This document shows, piece by piece, positions 47,183 through 55,094 of a stretch of DNA of 64,000 bases. Location: positions 1 to 64,000 of the forward strand of contig JAFXJX010000058.1 in NCBI GenBank assembly GCA_017532025.1, written 5' to 3'. The position numbers and the translations under genes are program-made. This DNA is from Clostridia bacterium (GTDB lineage Bacteria; Bacillota; Clostridia; Oscillospirales; CAG-272). Position 1 is the first letter of the stretch; every line of letters starts with the position of its first letter. The notes below the pieces were generated by a model. That model was not told the origin of the DNA and searched no databases. It was given only the letters and a program-made list of their open reading frames with translations.

Positions 47183-47977
47183 CTATTTATCAAGAAAATT
47201 TTCCAAGTCACAAAACAAAGCATTATATTTCACAGATAAATTGTCTTCTGCATCTTTCCGCAATAGCTGTTGTATGGCATTGTACAGTTTATTTGCAAAA
47301 AACTCTATGTTATCCATCTGCACTTTTGAATACTTTTCGGAACGAATGTCAATTCCAATTAAAGGAGTGTATTCCGGAAAATACGTACACATTAGCACCT
47401 TCCGTAAGTATTCCTTTGACAAGTCCAGATTTTTTTGATAGTTATCGTTTTCAAATGGAGTCTCGCAAAAATATATAGCCATTCTGTAATTCGCACAACT
47501 GCGAATTTCCTCATCTTGTGAAATATCCAAAATACGAGTAGCACATTCGAATATTTTTTCATTTATTTCTCGATGTTGATTTTCATTTTCTATATTATCA
47601 TGGAGATTTTCAAGAAGTGAAAGCTGTATTTTCATTACTCGATCATCATTCATAATATCAATTGCATCTATTAAAAAATCCTCATATTCTTTTCTAAGGG
47701 CAGAAAAATTGCCATGTGTTTTTTGAGAATATTTCTCAGACAGATAGTTGATACGTTTCTCCTTTGAAGTGCTATCAAAACCGCATAATATATCCATCGA
47801 AACATGAAAAATCGAACATATTTTAGCAACCGTTGCAATGTCGGGTGCTGCGATATTATTTTCATATCTTGAGACCATTTGCGGAGATATATACAGCAAA
47901 TCCGCAAGCTCACTCTGTGTCATTTTAAATTCTTTTCTAAAGAGCTTTATGTTTTTTCCTATCGTTTCATAGATCAT
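47183..47977 (-). CDS. XRE-family transcriptional regulator
   Basis: This 264-residue protein has an N-terminal helix-turn-helix (MTQSELADLLYISPQMVSRY, residues 19-38) and a C-terminal helical region rich in aromatic and acidic residues, with YEDFLIDAIDIMNDD and SLLENLHDN. The layout suggests TPR-like effector repeats, as in peptide-responsive regulators. AAGGCGG lies before the ATG at 47977; the frame starting at 48019 overlaps the promoter. It is flanked by the MITE-like element on one side and its own promoter on the other. A candidate operator lies at 48043. Confidence 0.85.
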   Translation of the reverse strand: MIYETIGKNIKLFRKEFKMTQSELADLLYISPQMVSRYENNIAAPDIATVAKICSIFHVSMDILCGFDSTSKEKRINYLSEKYSQKTHGNFSALRKEYEDFLIDAIDIMNDDRVMKIQLSLLENLHDNIENENQHREINEKIFECATRILDISQDEEIRSCANYRMAIYFCETPFENDNYQKNLDLSKEYLRKVLMCTYFPEYTPLIGIDIRSEKYSKVQMDNIEFFANKLYNAIQQLLRKDAEDNLSVKYNALFCDLENFLDK

Positions 47978-48002
47978 AACTGCACCGCCTTTCTTTGATA
48001 AA

Positions 48003-48031
48003 AGTATACCACAAAACATTCTTCAAGTCTA
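48003..48031 (-). promoter_or_regulatory. Promoter of the XRE gene at 47183
   Basis: Minus strand: TAGACT (48026-48031), 17-bp spacer, TATACT (48003-48008). Confidence 0.6.
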
Positions 48032-48042
48032 CATACTACCAC

Positions 48043-48056
48043 GCAAATTCATTTGC
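48043..48056. promoter_or_regulatory. Palindrome upstream of the XRE promoter
   Basis: GCAAATTCATTTGC, a near-perfect 14-bp palindrome 12 bp upstream of the -35 element. It is a plausible operator; a binding partner is unproven. Confidence 0.35.
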
Positions 48057-48075
48057 ATAAGACTTGAAATAACCA

Positions 48076-48121
48076 TAAAACAACGCCGAAAGCTATTAAG
48101 TAAAATGTCTTTCGGCGTTAT
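48076..48121 (-). terminator. Terminator of the 48199 gene
   Basis: AACGCCGAAAG pairs with CTTTCGGCGTT over a 16-nt loop; on the minus strand GTTTTAT follows. Confidence 0.65.
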
Positions 48122-48198
48122 TGCTATTCACTTTATAGAATTGCTCTACGGCAGGTACGCCAAACGCATCCCTTTTGTTTATTTTTAGCTTTATGGGT

Positions 48199-48639
48199 CT
48201 AATACAAATCGGTTGCGAGTTGCGTTCTGATGTCGAATTCACCTTCATAATCGGTTGCCCAAGCAACACCGAACATGACCTTATCAACGGGTGTTCGGCG
48301 AACATACTCCATTCCACAACGAATCTGATTTGTAACAAATTCAGGAATTTCGTCTCCTGCTCCTATGGTCACAACAACATTTTCCTTGACAAACTCCGAA
48401 CACAAGTATCGCTCTCCCGAAGATCCCCGATTGGGAATCTTAGGATCGCAGAGAGAAACAACGCAACGAATTGTCTGCCAATCTTTTTTTGAAATGACAA
48501 TTCGATAACTTCCCGCAAGCACTCGCTCACGCAAAGACCGAATTTTTTGATTGCAATACGGTTCATATTCATAATCGGAACGAATATCGTCTATGTAGAT
48601 TTGAATCTCACCCAACGGTGTCATAAGCTCTTTTCCCAT
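48199..48639 (-). CDS. Hypothetical protein
   Basis: I do not recognise this 146-residue soluble protein. It is mixed alpha/beta, with YRIVISKKDWQTIRCVVSLC in the middle and GVAWATDYEGEFDIRTQLAT at the end. AAGGAG lies upstream of the ATG, and the gene has its own promoter and terminator, so it is expressed alone. The size is compatible with an immunity or regulatory protein, but nothing specific supports either. Confidence 0.6.
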   Translation of the reverse strand: MGKELMTPLGEIQIYIDDIRSDYEYEPYCNQKIRSLRERVLAGSYRIVISKKDWQTIRCVVSLCDPKIPNRGSSGERYLCSEFVKENVVVTIGAGDEIPEFVTNQIRCGMEYVRRTPVDKVMFGVAWATDYEGEFDIRTQLATDLY

Positions 48640-48696
48640 ATAATCAAACTCCTTTATAAACTAATTCTTCAAAAGGCTCTTCCTTTCGTTAATCCT

Positions 48697-48725
48697 ATTA
48701 TAGCACAAAAGGCAGAGAGTTGCAA
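48697..48725 (-). promoter_or_regulatory. Promoter of the 48199 gene
   Basis: Minus strand: TTGCAA (48720-48725), 17-bp spacer, TATAAT (48697-48702). The -35 lies in the loop of the neighbouring terminator. Confidence 0.75.
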
Positions 48726-48741
48726 CGTCTCTCTGCCCCTT
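48706..48741 (-). terminator. Terminator of the NodB deacetylase genes
   Basis: GGCAGAGAG (48711-48719) pairs with CTCTCTGCC (48729-48737), followed on the minus strand by TTTTG. It overlaps the downstream promoter. Confidence 0.8.
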
Positions 48742-48743
48742 TT

Positions 48744-49397
48744 TTAACGTTTCCGCAAAAGATCACTCACGGTGACAAACTCATAGCCTTCTTCCAAAAG
48801 GCGCGGGATCACGCGGCGAAGCGCCTCGGGTGTGTGCGACTGCCCCACCACGTAATCGTGGCAAAGAATGATACTGCCATCCTTCACGTCTTTCATAATC
48901 GCCTTTTCAATGCGATCAGCCGAAAGCCCGCGCCAATCCTCGGTATCCACCGACCAAAGCACCATCTGATACCCTTGCTCTTTGGCAACCGTTTTGATCA
49001 CACCCTCACGAAATCCCTCGGGTGGACGAAAAAGAATCGGCGAAACACCCGTGATCGATTCAATCACCGCCTTGGTTTTTTCAAGCTCAAAAGAAAAGCT
49101 TTCGGCATTCTGCTCTTTGAGTTTGGGATGAGAATAGGTGTGGTTACCGATCTCATGCCCCTCCTCTGATGTTTGTTTGACCAAAGACGGATGCTCCTCT
49201 GCATTCTGTCCCACCACAAAAAAAGTGCCTTTGATCTTGTATTCGTTCAGAATCGAAAGAATCTCGGCGGTATAAACCGCGTGCGGTCCGTCATCAAAAG
49301 TCAAAGCGATCTTTTTGGGCGGCACTTCAGAAAAAACCGGAAGTCCTATGCTGACAATAAACAGCGCTGCCAAAACCAAACAAAAGACCCGTCTCAT
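48744..49397 (-). CDS. Secreted polysaccharide deacetylase (NodB/CE4)
   Basis: This 217-residue protein has a signal peptide (about 24 residues, VLAALFIVSIGLPVFS) and a NodB domain: LTFDDGPH (metal Asp), HEIGNHTYSHPKL (metal His pair), LFRPPEGFRE and the C-terminal HDYV. It is likely to deacetylate peptidoglycan or another cell-wall glycan. The ATG overlaps the stop of the upstream deacetylase gene by four bases (ATGA), indicating a coupled pair; GGAG lies 8 nt upstream. Confidence 0.92.
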   Translation of the reverse strand: MRRVFCLVLAALFIVSIGLPVFSEVPPKKIALTFDDGPHAVYTAEILSILNEYKIKGTFFVVGQNAEEHPSLVKQTSEEGHEIGNHTYSHPKLKEQNAESFSFELEKTKAVIESITGVSPILFRPPEGFREGVIKTVAKEQGYQMVLWSVDTEDWRGLSADRIEKAIMKDVKDGSIILCHDYVVGQSHTPEALRRVIPRLLEEGYEFVTVSDLLRKR

Positions 49398-50194
49398 GCG
49401 AAGAGCTCCTCAATACATCCAATGCGGTAGCCTTCTTTTTCAATCTCGGTCAAAAGCCTGTCCATAATTTCGGCGTTGGTTGCAGAGGTAGGGTGTAACA
49501 GCATCACCTCACCGCAGTGTAAATGCGAAAGAATCTTGTCAAGCGCGCGATTGGGATCGGGTTGTTTGGCATTATCCCAATCGGCATAGGCAAATGACCA
49601 AAGAAGCGTTTTGTAGCCAAGCTGATCAGCAAAGGCAAGATTCTCCTCCGAAAACCGTCCCTGCGGCGGGCGGTAGATTTTTGGCATCTCTTTCCCCGTC
49701 AGCTCGGTATAAGCCTTTTCCAAGCGAGTCAACTGCTTTTCAAACAGAGTGATATCGGTAATCGTACTCATGTCGGGGTGCGTGGCGGTGTGATTGCAAA
49801 CTGTATGCCCTTGATCCACCATGCGCTTCACAAGCTCGGGGTTACGGCGAATCAAGTTTTCCAAAATGAAAAACGTACCCTTAACGCCATGCTTATCCAG
49901 CGCATCCAGCACCTTTTCCACGTTTCCGTTTTCATAGCCTGCGTCAAAGGTCAGATAAATCACCTTGTCGTCGGACTCTGCTTTTTTGTCAAGATAATAA
50001 AAGTTGTATTTTTCCGCAAAAGCAAAATTCGTATGCAAAACCGGCGGTGTATGATTGTCATTGTTCTGCACAAACCAATTGTAGGGCGTTCTGTCATGAG
50101 CAAAGACACGAAGCGGCAACAGCGAAAATACCAGCAGCAGGATCACCAAACTTTTTTTCGTTTTTTTCATATAATAACCATAACTTTCGTTCAC
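49394..50194 (-). CDS. PdaA-like polysaccharide deacetylase
   Basis: This 266-residue protein starts at a GTG (50194; AAGGAAG 6 nt upstream), has a signal peptide (LVILLLVFSLLPLRVFA) and a NodB domain resembling delta-lactam-forming N-acetylmuramic acid deacetylases: YLTFDAGYENG (Asp), HTVCNHTATHPDMS (His pair), YRPPQGRFSEE and LLHPTSATN. PdaA enzymes make muramic delta-lactam in the spore cortex, which would fit a spore-former. It forms an operon with the 217-residue deacetylase. Confidence 0.92.
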   Translation of the reverse strand: MNESYGYYMKKTKKSLVILLLVFSLLPLRVFAHDRTPYNWFVQNNDNHTPPVLHTNFAFAEKYNFYYLDKKAESDDKVIYLTFDAGYENGNVEKVLDALDKHGVKGTFFILENLIRRNPELVKRMVDQGHTVCNHTATHPDMSTITDITLFEKQLTRLEKAYTELTGKEMPKIYRPPQGRFSEENLAFADQLGYKTLLWSFAYADWDNAKQPDPNRALDKILSHLHCGEVMLLHPTSATNAEIMDRLLTEIEKEGYRIGCIEELFA

Positions 50195-50270
50195 AAAAAT
50201 CTTCCTTTCCTTATGAGATTTCCTTTGTAGTGTTTCTTGAAAAACAACAATCTACACGCTGAAAGAAAAA

Positions 50271-50314
50271 CAAAAAAAGTGCCAAGCGTTCCATAAAAGG
50301 AAACACTTGGCATT
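50271..50314 (-). terminator. Terminator of the DUF6106-like gene
   Basis: A 13-bp stem (TGCCAAGCGTTCC with TGCCAAGTGTTTCC, one bulge) followed on the minus strand by CTTTTTTTG. Confidence 0.8.
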
Positions 50315-50318
50315 TTGA

Positions 50319-50918
50319 TTAACGAAGAGTTTTGGTCATCACAAGCGCTTTGCTGTTGTAATACTTCATTGCCTTGAGCAACTGCTCGGTCGCTTCAAAG
50401 AACACAACTGCAGGCTTGCCGTCCTTATCGGTAAAGGTCATAAAGTAAATATCAGATGCAGAGAAAGAAGAAACAGCCTCATAACGATTTGCCTCGGCAT
50501 TGGCGTGTGCGTGAGGGGTGTATTCTTCATTGAGGGGAGCAATCAGCTCCGCGTCGCTGATTCTGACCTTAACATAATCCTTTTCGTACTTTCCGCCGTA
50601 CACGGTCAAGATGGTGAAATAGCTTGTATCCACGGTGTAGTAGTATGCAGGGGAAACATAAGGCCATGTAAAGAACCAAAGAATCCAAACCAAAAGCGGT
50701 ACGATCGCACCGGGAAAGGGGAAAACCAAAAGAAGAGGAATAGCCAGACCAAGACCAACAGCAAGATACAGAAGAACCATCAGCATACGCTGTTTTTTAA
50801 ACTTAGGCTGCTTTTTCACATCTACCATGTACTCGGCATAGTTCGCACTGCCAAAAGCATCATCGGCACGGGCGGTGATGTCGCCTCTTGAGCTTTCTTT
50901 GCCCTTGAATCTTCTCAT
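50319..50918 (-). CDS. Small membrane protein, DUF6106-like
   Basis: This 199-residue protein has two closely spaced transmembrane segments (residues 45-85: LLYLAVGLGLAIPLLLVF and LLVWILWFF) followed by a beta-rich cytoplasmic domain. The pattern YYYTVDTSYFTILTVYGGKY then VKVRISDAELIAP is similar to the DUF6106 family of Clostridia, from memory. Function unknown. AGGAG lies 10 nt before the ATG at 50918; the frame to 50987 is longer but lacks a site. Confidence 0.65.
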   Translation of the reverse strand: MRRFKGKESSRGDITARADDAFGSANYAEYMVDVKKQPKFKKQRMLMVLLYLAVGLGLAIPLLLVFPFPGAIVPLLVWILWFFTWPYVSPAYYYTVDTSYFTILTVYGGKYEKDYVKVRISDAELIAPLNEEYTPHAHANAEANRYEAVSSFSASDIYFMTFTDKDGKPAVVFFEATEQLLKAMKYYNSKALVMTKTLR

Positions 50919-50996
50919 AATTGAAAATCTCCTAACTGAAAAATTTTGGAATACAGTCTTCACAAAGAACACTTTGACAAGACTCATAACGATACT

Positions 50997-51024
50997 ATTA
51001 TAACATAAAAACCGTGAATATCAA
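50997..51024 (-). promoter_or_regulatory. Promoter of the DUF6106-like gene
   Basis: Minus strand: TTGATA (51019-51024), 16-bp spacer, TATAAT (50997-51002). The 130 bp beyond (51025-51156) is AT-rich with no recognisable feature. Confidence 0.7.
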
Positions 51025-51156
51025 GACCTAATATCAAGTTTTTTTCATCATTTTTCTTGAAAATCAGCAAAATAGACAAAAAATGAATCAAAAGACTTCA
51101 ACTTAAAAAGTTTTTTTGGTCAAACTGTAAATTTTATCGAAAAACAAAAAAAAATC

Positions 51157-51184
51157 TTGAAAAAACGCGATATTATGGTATAAT
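51157..51184 (+). promoter_or_regulatory. Promoter of hup
   Basis: TTGAAA (51157-51162), 16-bp spacer, TATAAT (51179-51184). Confidence 0.7.
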
Positions 51185-51230
51185 ATATATAAATCACGGA
51201 GGAATTCCGTTTCAGAAAGGAAGAATGACC

Positions 51231-51506
51231 ATGACCAAAAAAGAACTGATTGATATTGTTGCCGCTGATGCCAATATTACCAAAAAGGATGCTAAGGCTG
51301 CTATTGATGCTCTTCTCACCGCTGTAGAAGATGCACTTGTAAAAGGCGAAGACGTTTCCTTCGCAGGATTCGGCACATTCAAGGTAAAGACACGCGCTGC
51401 CAGAAACGGTGTCAATCCCCAAACCAAAGCTCCCGTTGTTATCCCTGAAGCAAAGGTTCCCACCTTCAAGCCCGGCAAGGCACTCAAGGATAAAGTTTCC
51501 GGCTGA
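51231..51506 (+). CDS. hup: HU family DNA-binding protein
   Basis: This 91-residue nucleoid protein has the HU pattern: KKELIDIVAADANITKKDAK, GEDVSFAGFGTFKVKTRAAR, then the DNA-contacting arm (GVNPQTKAPVVIPEAKVPTF) and KPGKALKDKV. It bends and compacts DNA as a dimer. Start 51231 is chosen (AAGGA 9 nt upstream), because a second ATG at 51225 is only 3 nt from the site. It has its own promoter and a strong terminator, just ahead of comEC. Confidence 0.97.
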   Translation: MTKKELIDIVAADANITKKDAKAAIDALLTAVEDALVKGEDVSFAGFGTFKVKTRAARNGVNPQTKAPVVIPEAKVPTFKPGKALKDKVSG

Positions 51507-51520
51507 TTTGAAACATCACA

Positions 51521-51554
51521 AGGGTTGTTGCTTCGTCAACAACCCTTCTTTTTT
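51521..51554 (+). terminator. Terminator of hup
   Basis: AGGGTTGTTG pairs with CAACAACCCT, followed by TCTTTTTT. It is only 15 bp from the comEC start, so comEC may depend on read-through or its own weak promoter. Confidence 0.9.
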
Positions 51555-51568
51555 GGTGGTGATACAGT

Positions 51569-53809
51569 ATGTTCGGTTTTATTTTGAAAAAGCCGCTCGC
51601 CTTTTCCTGCACCGCATTTCTGGCGGTGCTTTTTCTGCTTGTGTTCCATCCGTTTCGGTATGCCGCCCTCATCGCCTGTCTTCTCTTTGGCTGTCTTTTG
51701 GTGGGAGCTGTCACTTTCTTTTTCATCAAGCGCAGTGGCGTTCGCCGCATACTGTTTATCACCCTTCTTTTTGTAACCGCCCTCTCTTTTGCCTTTTCTC
51801 TTGCGGCCAACTTAAACACCAAGAAGCAAGCCCTGCAAGAAAGCTATCACGAAAAAGAAACGCACGGCAGATTCTTGGTTACCCATGTCAATACATACGA
51901 TGAGCTTTCCGAATTTGAGGGTGTTTTTCTGACCGTTGACGAAAAAGAAGTGAATATCAAAGGCTCACTGATCACCTTTCATCACTCGCTTTCTCCCCTA
52001 CCGGGCGACATTGTCGAGGGAAAATTCAGCTTAGAGACCACCGAAGGCAACTCTTTCTTGAACAAACAGGAAATGGCAAGCGGAAAGCTTTTGCAAGGCG
52101 AAGCTAATGATGCTGAAATCGTCGCCGAGGATATCAAAACGCCCGCCGTCTATCTTTCTACTATCCGCTCTTCGGTTTCCGAAACGTTTGACCGTCACCT
52201 GAGCGAAGAAGGAGCCGGCATGGCAAAGGCGCTTCTTCTTGCCGATAAAAGCGATATTCCCTCCCCTGTCAAAGACGGTTTTTCTACCCTCGGCATCCAA
52301 CATCTCTTCGCGGTCAGCGGTCTGCACCTTTCGATCCTCATCGGCAGTATCGCATCGCTCCTTTCGTATTTTGCCGTCAAACGCCGCATTGCGTTTCCCC
52401 TCTTGATTGCCATCACGCTTTTCTACATGGCACTCACCGGCTTTGCGCCCTCCATGCTCCGCTCGGGCGGTATGCTGCTTCTTTTCTATTTTTCTTTCTT
52501 CTCTCACCGCCATAAAGACAGCGTCACCGCCTTGCTTGTTGCCACAACCGTTATTGTTTTGATCTCACCCGCATCGATTCTCGACGCAGGGCTTCTCCTT
52601 TCTTTTGCGGCAACACTCGGCATCTTGCTTATTGCCAATCCGATTTTAACCAATCTTTTCAAAAAGCGCTTCTTCCATCAAAAACACCTGCTTCCCCGTA
52701 TGTTCTCCTACATTGTGCAAACAATCATCTCCTCATTTGCTCTTTCGCTTTCGGCAACGGCGTTCATCTTACCGATTTTGTATCTGATGAACAGCAAGGT
52801 TGTCATTTTCACCTTTCTTTCCAACCTTGTTTTCACGCCCTTCTTCACGCTTCTTTTGGGATGTGTTCCCTTTTTGTTCCTTTGTCTGCCCTTTCCTGTA
52901 CTGATACCGATTTTAACATGGGTCGTAAATCTTTTGTCCAAGGGAGTCTATGCCATTGCCACCGCAAGTCACGGCTTTGCCTCGCTGTCTTTTTCGCTTG
53001 GCTATTCTTTTATGCCCTTTCTCATGCTGCTTCTCTTTGCCACACTTGGTCTTTTGATTGTGAAAAAGAAAAACAACTTTTTGCCGCTTTTGGCAATTCT
53101 TCTCTTTTTCGTCACAGCCAATATCGGCATTGCCATAACCGACGGCATTTGGCAACACAAAGAAATGGTCTATTATCACACCAACGAAAAAAGCGACTCC
53201 TTGCTTCTTTACCACGATACCAACGGCATGGTGATAGATTTTTCCTATTCGGCCCAATTCATTCTTGAAAGCTTTGAAAAAATCGAAACCGAATTTCCGT
53301 CGGTGAAAACCGACACACTCATGCTGACCAACTGCCGCGTAGCCCATAGCAAGGCGGTGCAAACATTGATCGAGCGTAACAGCATTAAGCATCTTTTGTT
53401 ACCAAAAGGAAGTGAAAATGCCGAAAAGCTGTACAACTTCGCCGACAAAGCAGGCATCAATGTTTATTATTACACCCCAAAGGATACTGTCTTTTGGAAT
53501 GACATCACCCTTGCCACACACCAAGACAAAACCGAATACAACGTCTCTGCCATTGAAGTTACGCTAACAAACAAAAAACTTCTTTATCTCAAAGAAAATG
53601 CACCCACCATCTTCAACATCCGCTTTGGTCCAATGGATGCGTACCACGATGTTGTCTTCTACGGCGCTTTCGGTCTCAAATCCCAATACGCGCCATATGT
53701 CTTCAAAGCCAACACCGTGGTGCAAGGCAACACAGGCGACTATGTGAAAGAAAGCGAAGAGATCGCGCTCTTATACGGTGACTATCTTGTGGAAGACCGC
53801 AGAAAATAA
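51569..53809 (+). CDS. comEC: ComEC/Rec2-family DNA uptake protein with degenerate MBL domain
   Basis: The 746-residue membrane protein has an N-terminal DUF4131-like region (about residues 25-180), the ComEC/Rec2 core of about ten transmembrane segments (residues 215-490: HLFAVSGLHLSILIG, TGFAPSMLRSGGMLL), and a C-terminal MBL-like domain (about 520-746). The core forms the channel for single-stranded DNA uptake. The MBL active site is lost: the HxHxDH segment reads LTNCRVAHSKA near residue 590. Start 51569 has GGTGG 9 nt upstream, so it is slightly weak. It may still transport DNA without nuclease activity. Confidence 0.9.
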   Translation: MFGFILKKPLAFSCTAFLAVLFLLVFHPFRYAALIACLLFGCLLVGAVTFFFIKRSGVRRILFITLLFVTALSFAFSLAANLNTKKQALQESYHEKETHGRFLVTHVNTYDELSEFEGVFLTVDEKEVNIKGSLITFHHSLSPLPGDIVEGKFSLETTEGNSFLNKQEMASGKLLQGEANDAEIVAEDIKTPAVYLSTIRSSVSETFDRHLSEEGAGMAKALLLADKSDIPSPVKDGFSTLGIQHLFAVSGLHLSILIGSIASLLSYFAVKRRIAFPLLIAITLFYMALTGFAPSMLRSGGMLLLFYFSFFSHRHKDSVTALLVATTVIVLISPASILDAGLLLSFAATLGILLIANPILTNLFKKRFFHQKHLLPRMFSYIVQTIISSFALSLSATAFILPILYLMNSKVVIFTFLSNLVFTPFFTLLLGCVPFLFLCLPFPVLIPILTWVVNLLSKGVYAIATASHGFASLSFSLGYSFMPFLMLLLFATLGLLIVKKKNNFLPLLAILLFFVTANIGIAITDGIWQHKEMVYYHTNEKSDSLLLYHDTNGMVIDFSYSAQFILESFEKIETEFPSVKTDTLMLTNCRVAHSKAVQTLIERNSIKHLLLPKGSENAEKLYNFADKAGINVYYYTPKDTVFWNDITLATHQDKTEYNVSAIEVTLTNKKLLYLKENAPTIFNIRFGPMDAYHDVVFYGAFGLKSQYAPYVFKANTVVQGNTGDYVKESEEIALLYGDYLVEDRRK

Positions 53810-53835
53810 AAATCGGACAGCTTAAGCATTTGTAT

Positions 53836-53886
53836 TCTAACCGACAGTAAAAAGCCGATACGGATTCATTTCCATATCGGCTTTTT
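53836..53886. repeat. 51-bp direct repeat flanking the XRE cassette, left copy (also terminator of comEC)
   Basis: The 51 bp starting TCTAACCGACAGT matches 54290-54340 at 49 of 51 positions. It contains a terminator hairpin (AAAAAGCCGATA with TATCGGCTTTTT), which ends comEC. Confidence 0.9.
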
Positions 53887-53909
53887 TGTTTGGCGACAAC
53901 CGAAGCTTG

Positions 53910-53978
53910 CATATATTTGTATGTACAAAATTATTTTATCATACGTTTGTATGATTTGTCAAGTCATATATTTATATG
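53910..53978. promoter_or_regulatory. Three operator-like sites upstream of the small XRE gene
   Basis: CATATATTTGTATG (53910-53923), CATACGTTTGTATG (53940-53953) and CATATATTTATATG (53965-53978) follow one consensus, CATAYRTTTRTATG, a palindrome with arms CATA/TATG. The spacings are 30 and 25 bp. The third lies between the -35 region and the -10 element of the promoter, as expected for repression. Confidence 0.65.
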
Positions 53979-53983
53979 CGTGG

Positions 53984-53989
53984 TATAAT
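53984..53989 (+). promoter_or_regulatory. -10 element of the small XRE gene
   Basis: TATAAT, with AAGTCA at 53961-53966 as a 17-bp-spaced weak -35, or TTGTCA at 53956 at 22 bp. The promoter may be weak without the regulator. Confidence 0.55.
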
Positions 53990-54042
53990 TATATATATGC
54001 ACAATTACAATCGTCTTTCAATTAAAAAAGGAGAAATATTAT

Positions 54043-54261
54043 ATGCATTATTACCAAAGGCTCAGAGATCTTAGAGAAGATGCTGATAAAAAGCAAGCAG
54101 ATATCGCAGAACTCCTTGGCATCTCACGACAGCACTATTCGCTATACGAACGCGGCGTCCGAGAACTTCCGATGCATCATTTCATCACCTTAGCAAGATA
54201 CTATAATGTTTCTCTTGATTATCTTGCCGGTTTGATCGATAAACCGAGAAAATTAAACTAA
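54043..54261 (+). CDS. Small XRE-family regulator (HTH only)
   Basis: This 72-residue protein is essentially one helix-turn-helix: KKQADIAELLGISRQHYSLY then a C-terminal helix (LARYYNVSLDYLAGLID). AAGGAG precedes the ATG by 10 nt. No other coding sequence is in the cassette. The three operator-like sites upstream suggest autoregulation. It lies in the 403-bp segment between two 51-bp repeats. Confidence 0.88.
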   Translation: MHYYQRLRDLREDADKKQADIAELLGISRQHYSLYERGVRELPMHHFITLARYYNVSLDYLAGLIDKPRKLN

Positions 54262-54289
54262 AGCTCCACCAAAGCCATATGACGTCCAC

Positions 54290-54340
54290 TCTAACCGACA
54301 GTAAAAAGCCGATACTGATTGATTTCCATATCGGCTTTTT
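54290..54340. repeat. 51-bp direct repeat flanking the XRE cassette, right copy (also terminator)
   Basis: The same 51-bp sequence with two substitutions (T for G and G for C in the loop), including the hairpin. It ends the XRE transcript and can serve the convergent gene at 54356. Confidence 0.9.
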
Positions 54341-54355
54341 ATATTTAGTGATTCT

Positions 54356-55093
54356 TTATTTTACAATTCTCTGATACCGATATCCACTTCGCCCTTCACG
54401 CTGACGCGAGAAAATGCCAAGCTCGGTCAAAACCTTTAAGGCGGCGCTGAGATAACGCCCTTTTAATTTTGTTACCTCGGCAAAGGTTTTGGTGTCAAAC
54501 TCGTTCGGCAAACCTTCGGGAAGCAGAGCGGCATAATCGGAAGGAGATACGCAAACAATCTCCTCACAAAGCGCCGTCGGAATGCGCTCATAACGCCGCG
54601 TGCCCCGCCCTTTGCCGCCGTTTTTGCTCACCATGCGGTATTCGTCAAGATCAAGCGTCACAAGCTTAAAACGAAAATTTTCATGCTTCAGGTAAGGCAA
54701 AATCTTCACAAGCTCACCGAATACGCGCATAACTTGCCGTTTCACGGGACTTGTCCGCGGTGCGGAAAACTCGCCGTTTTGGTCGATCCAGATCAGTCTT
54801 CTTTTGTTCGCGATCGGATGCACCACCGTCACAGGGTACTCGGGCAAAAATGCCGCAAGCTTGGGTTTAAGAGGTGAAAAGCTGCCTGTCTGTATCTCCA
54901 CAATGCCGTCGCTGTTGCAAATATCGGCAACGTGTGAGCCGACCTTGACCTCGTGATGCGATCGGTCGGGGTCAAGATAGAGTTTGAGCGAGGCATGAAG
55001 CACCTTTTCAGAGAGTCTGCCGATGCCGTTTCGATCACGCGTTTCAATGATGACGGTATCCACCGCTTCCAAAAACTGTTCCTGTTTTCCCAT
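54356..55093 (-). CDS. Conserved hypothetical protein, restriction-endonuclease-like N-terminus
   Basis: The 245-residue protein has RLSEKVLHASLKLYLDPD, then HEVKVGSHVADICNSDGIVE and IQTGSFSPLK, near residues 25-75. The D..ExQ/K arrangement after a hydrophobic strand is reminiscent of the PD-(D/E)xK nuclease fold. The rest has two basic segments and a C-terminal winged-helix-like region (LKGRYLSAALKVLTELGIFS). From memory, it is common in Clostridia with no assigned function. It starts 1 bp after rqcH ends, so it is probably co-transcribed with rqcH. Confidence 0.7.
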   Translation of the reverse strand: MGKQEQFLEAVDTVIIETRDRNGIGRLSEKVLHASLKLYLDPDRSHHEVKVGSHVADICNSDGIVEIQTGSFSPLKPKLAAFLPEYPVTVVHPIANKRRLIWIDQNGEFSAPRTSPVKRQVMRVFGELVKILPYLKHENFRFKLVTLDLDEYRMVSKNGGKGRGTRRYERIPTALCEEIVCVSPSDYAALLPEGLPNEFDTKTFAEVTKLKGRYLSAALKVLTELGIFSRQREGRSGYRYQRIVK

Positions 55094-55094
55094 C

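Noticed and set aside
46670..47239. 189-codon frame through the repeat region
   Set aside because: It reads across several inverted repeats and has no ribosome site.
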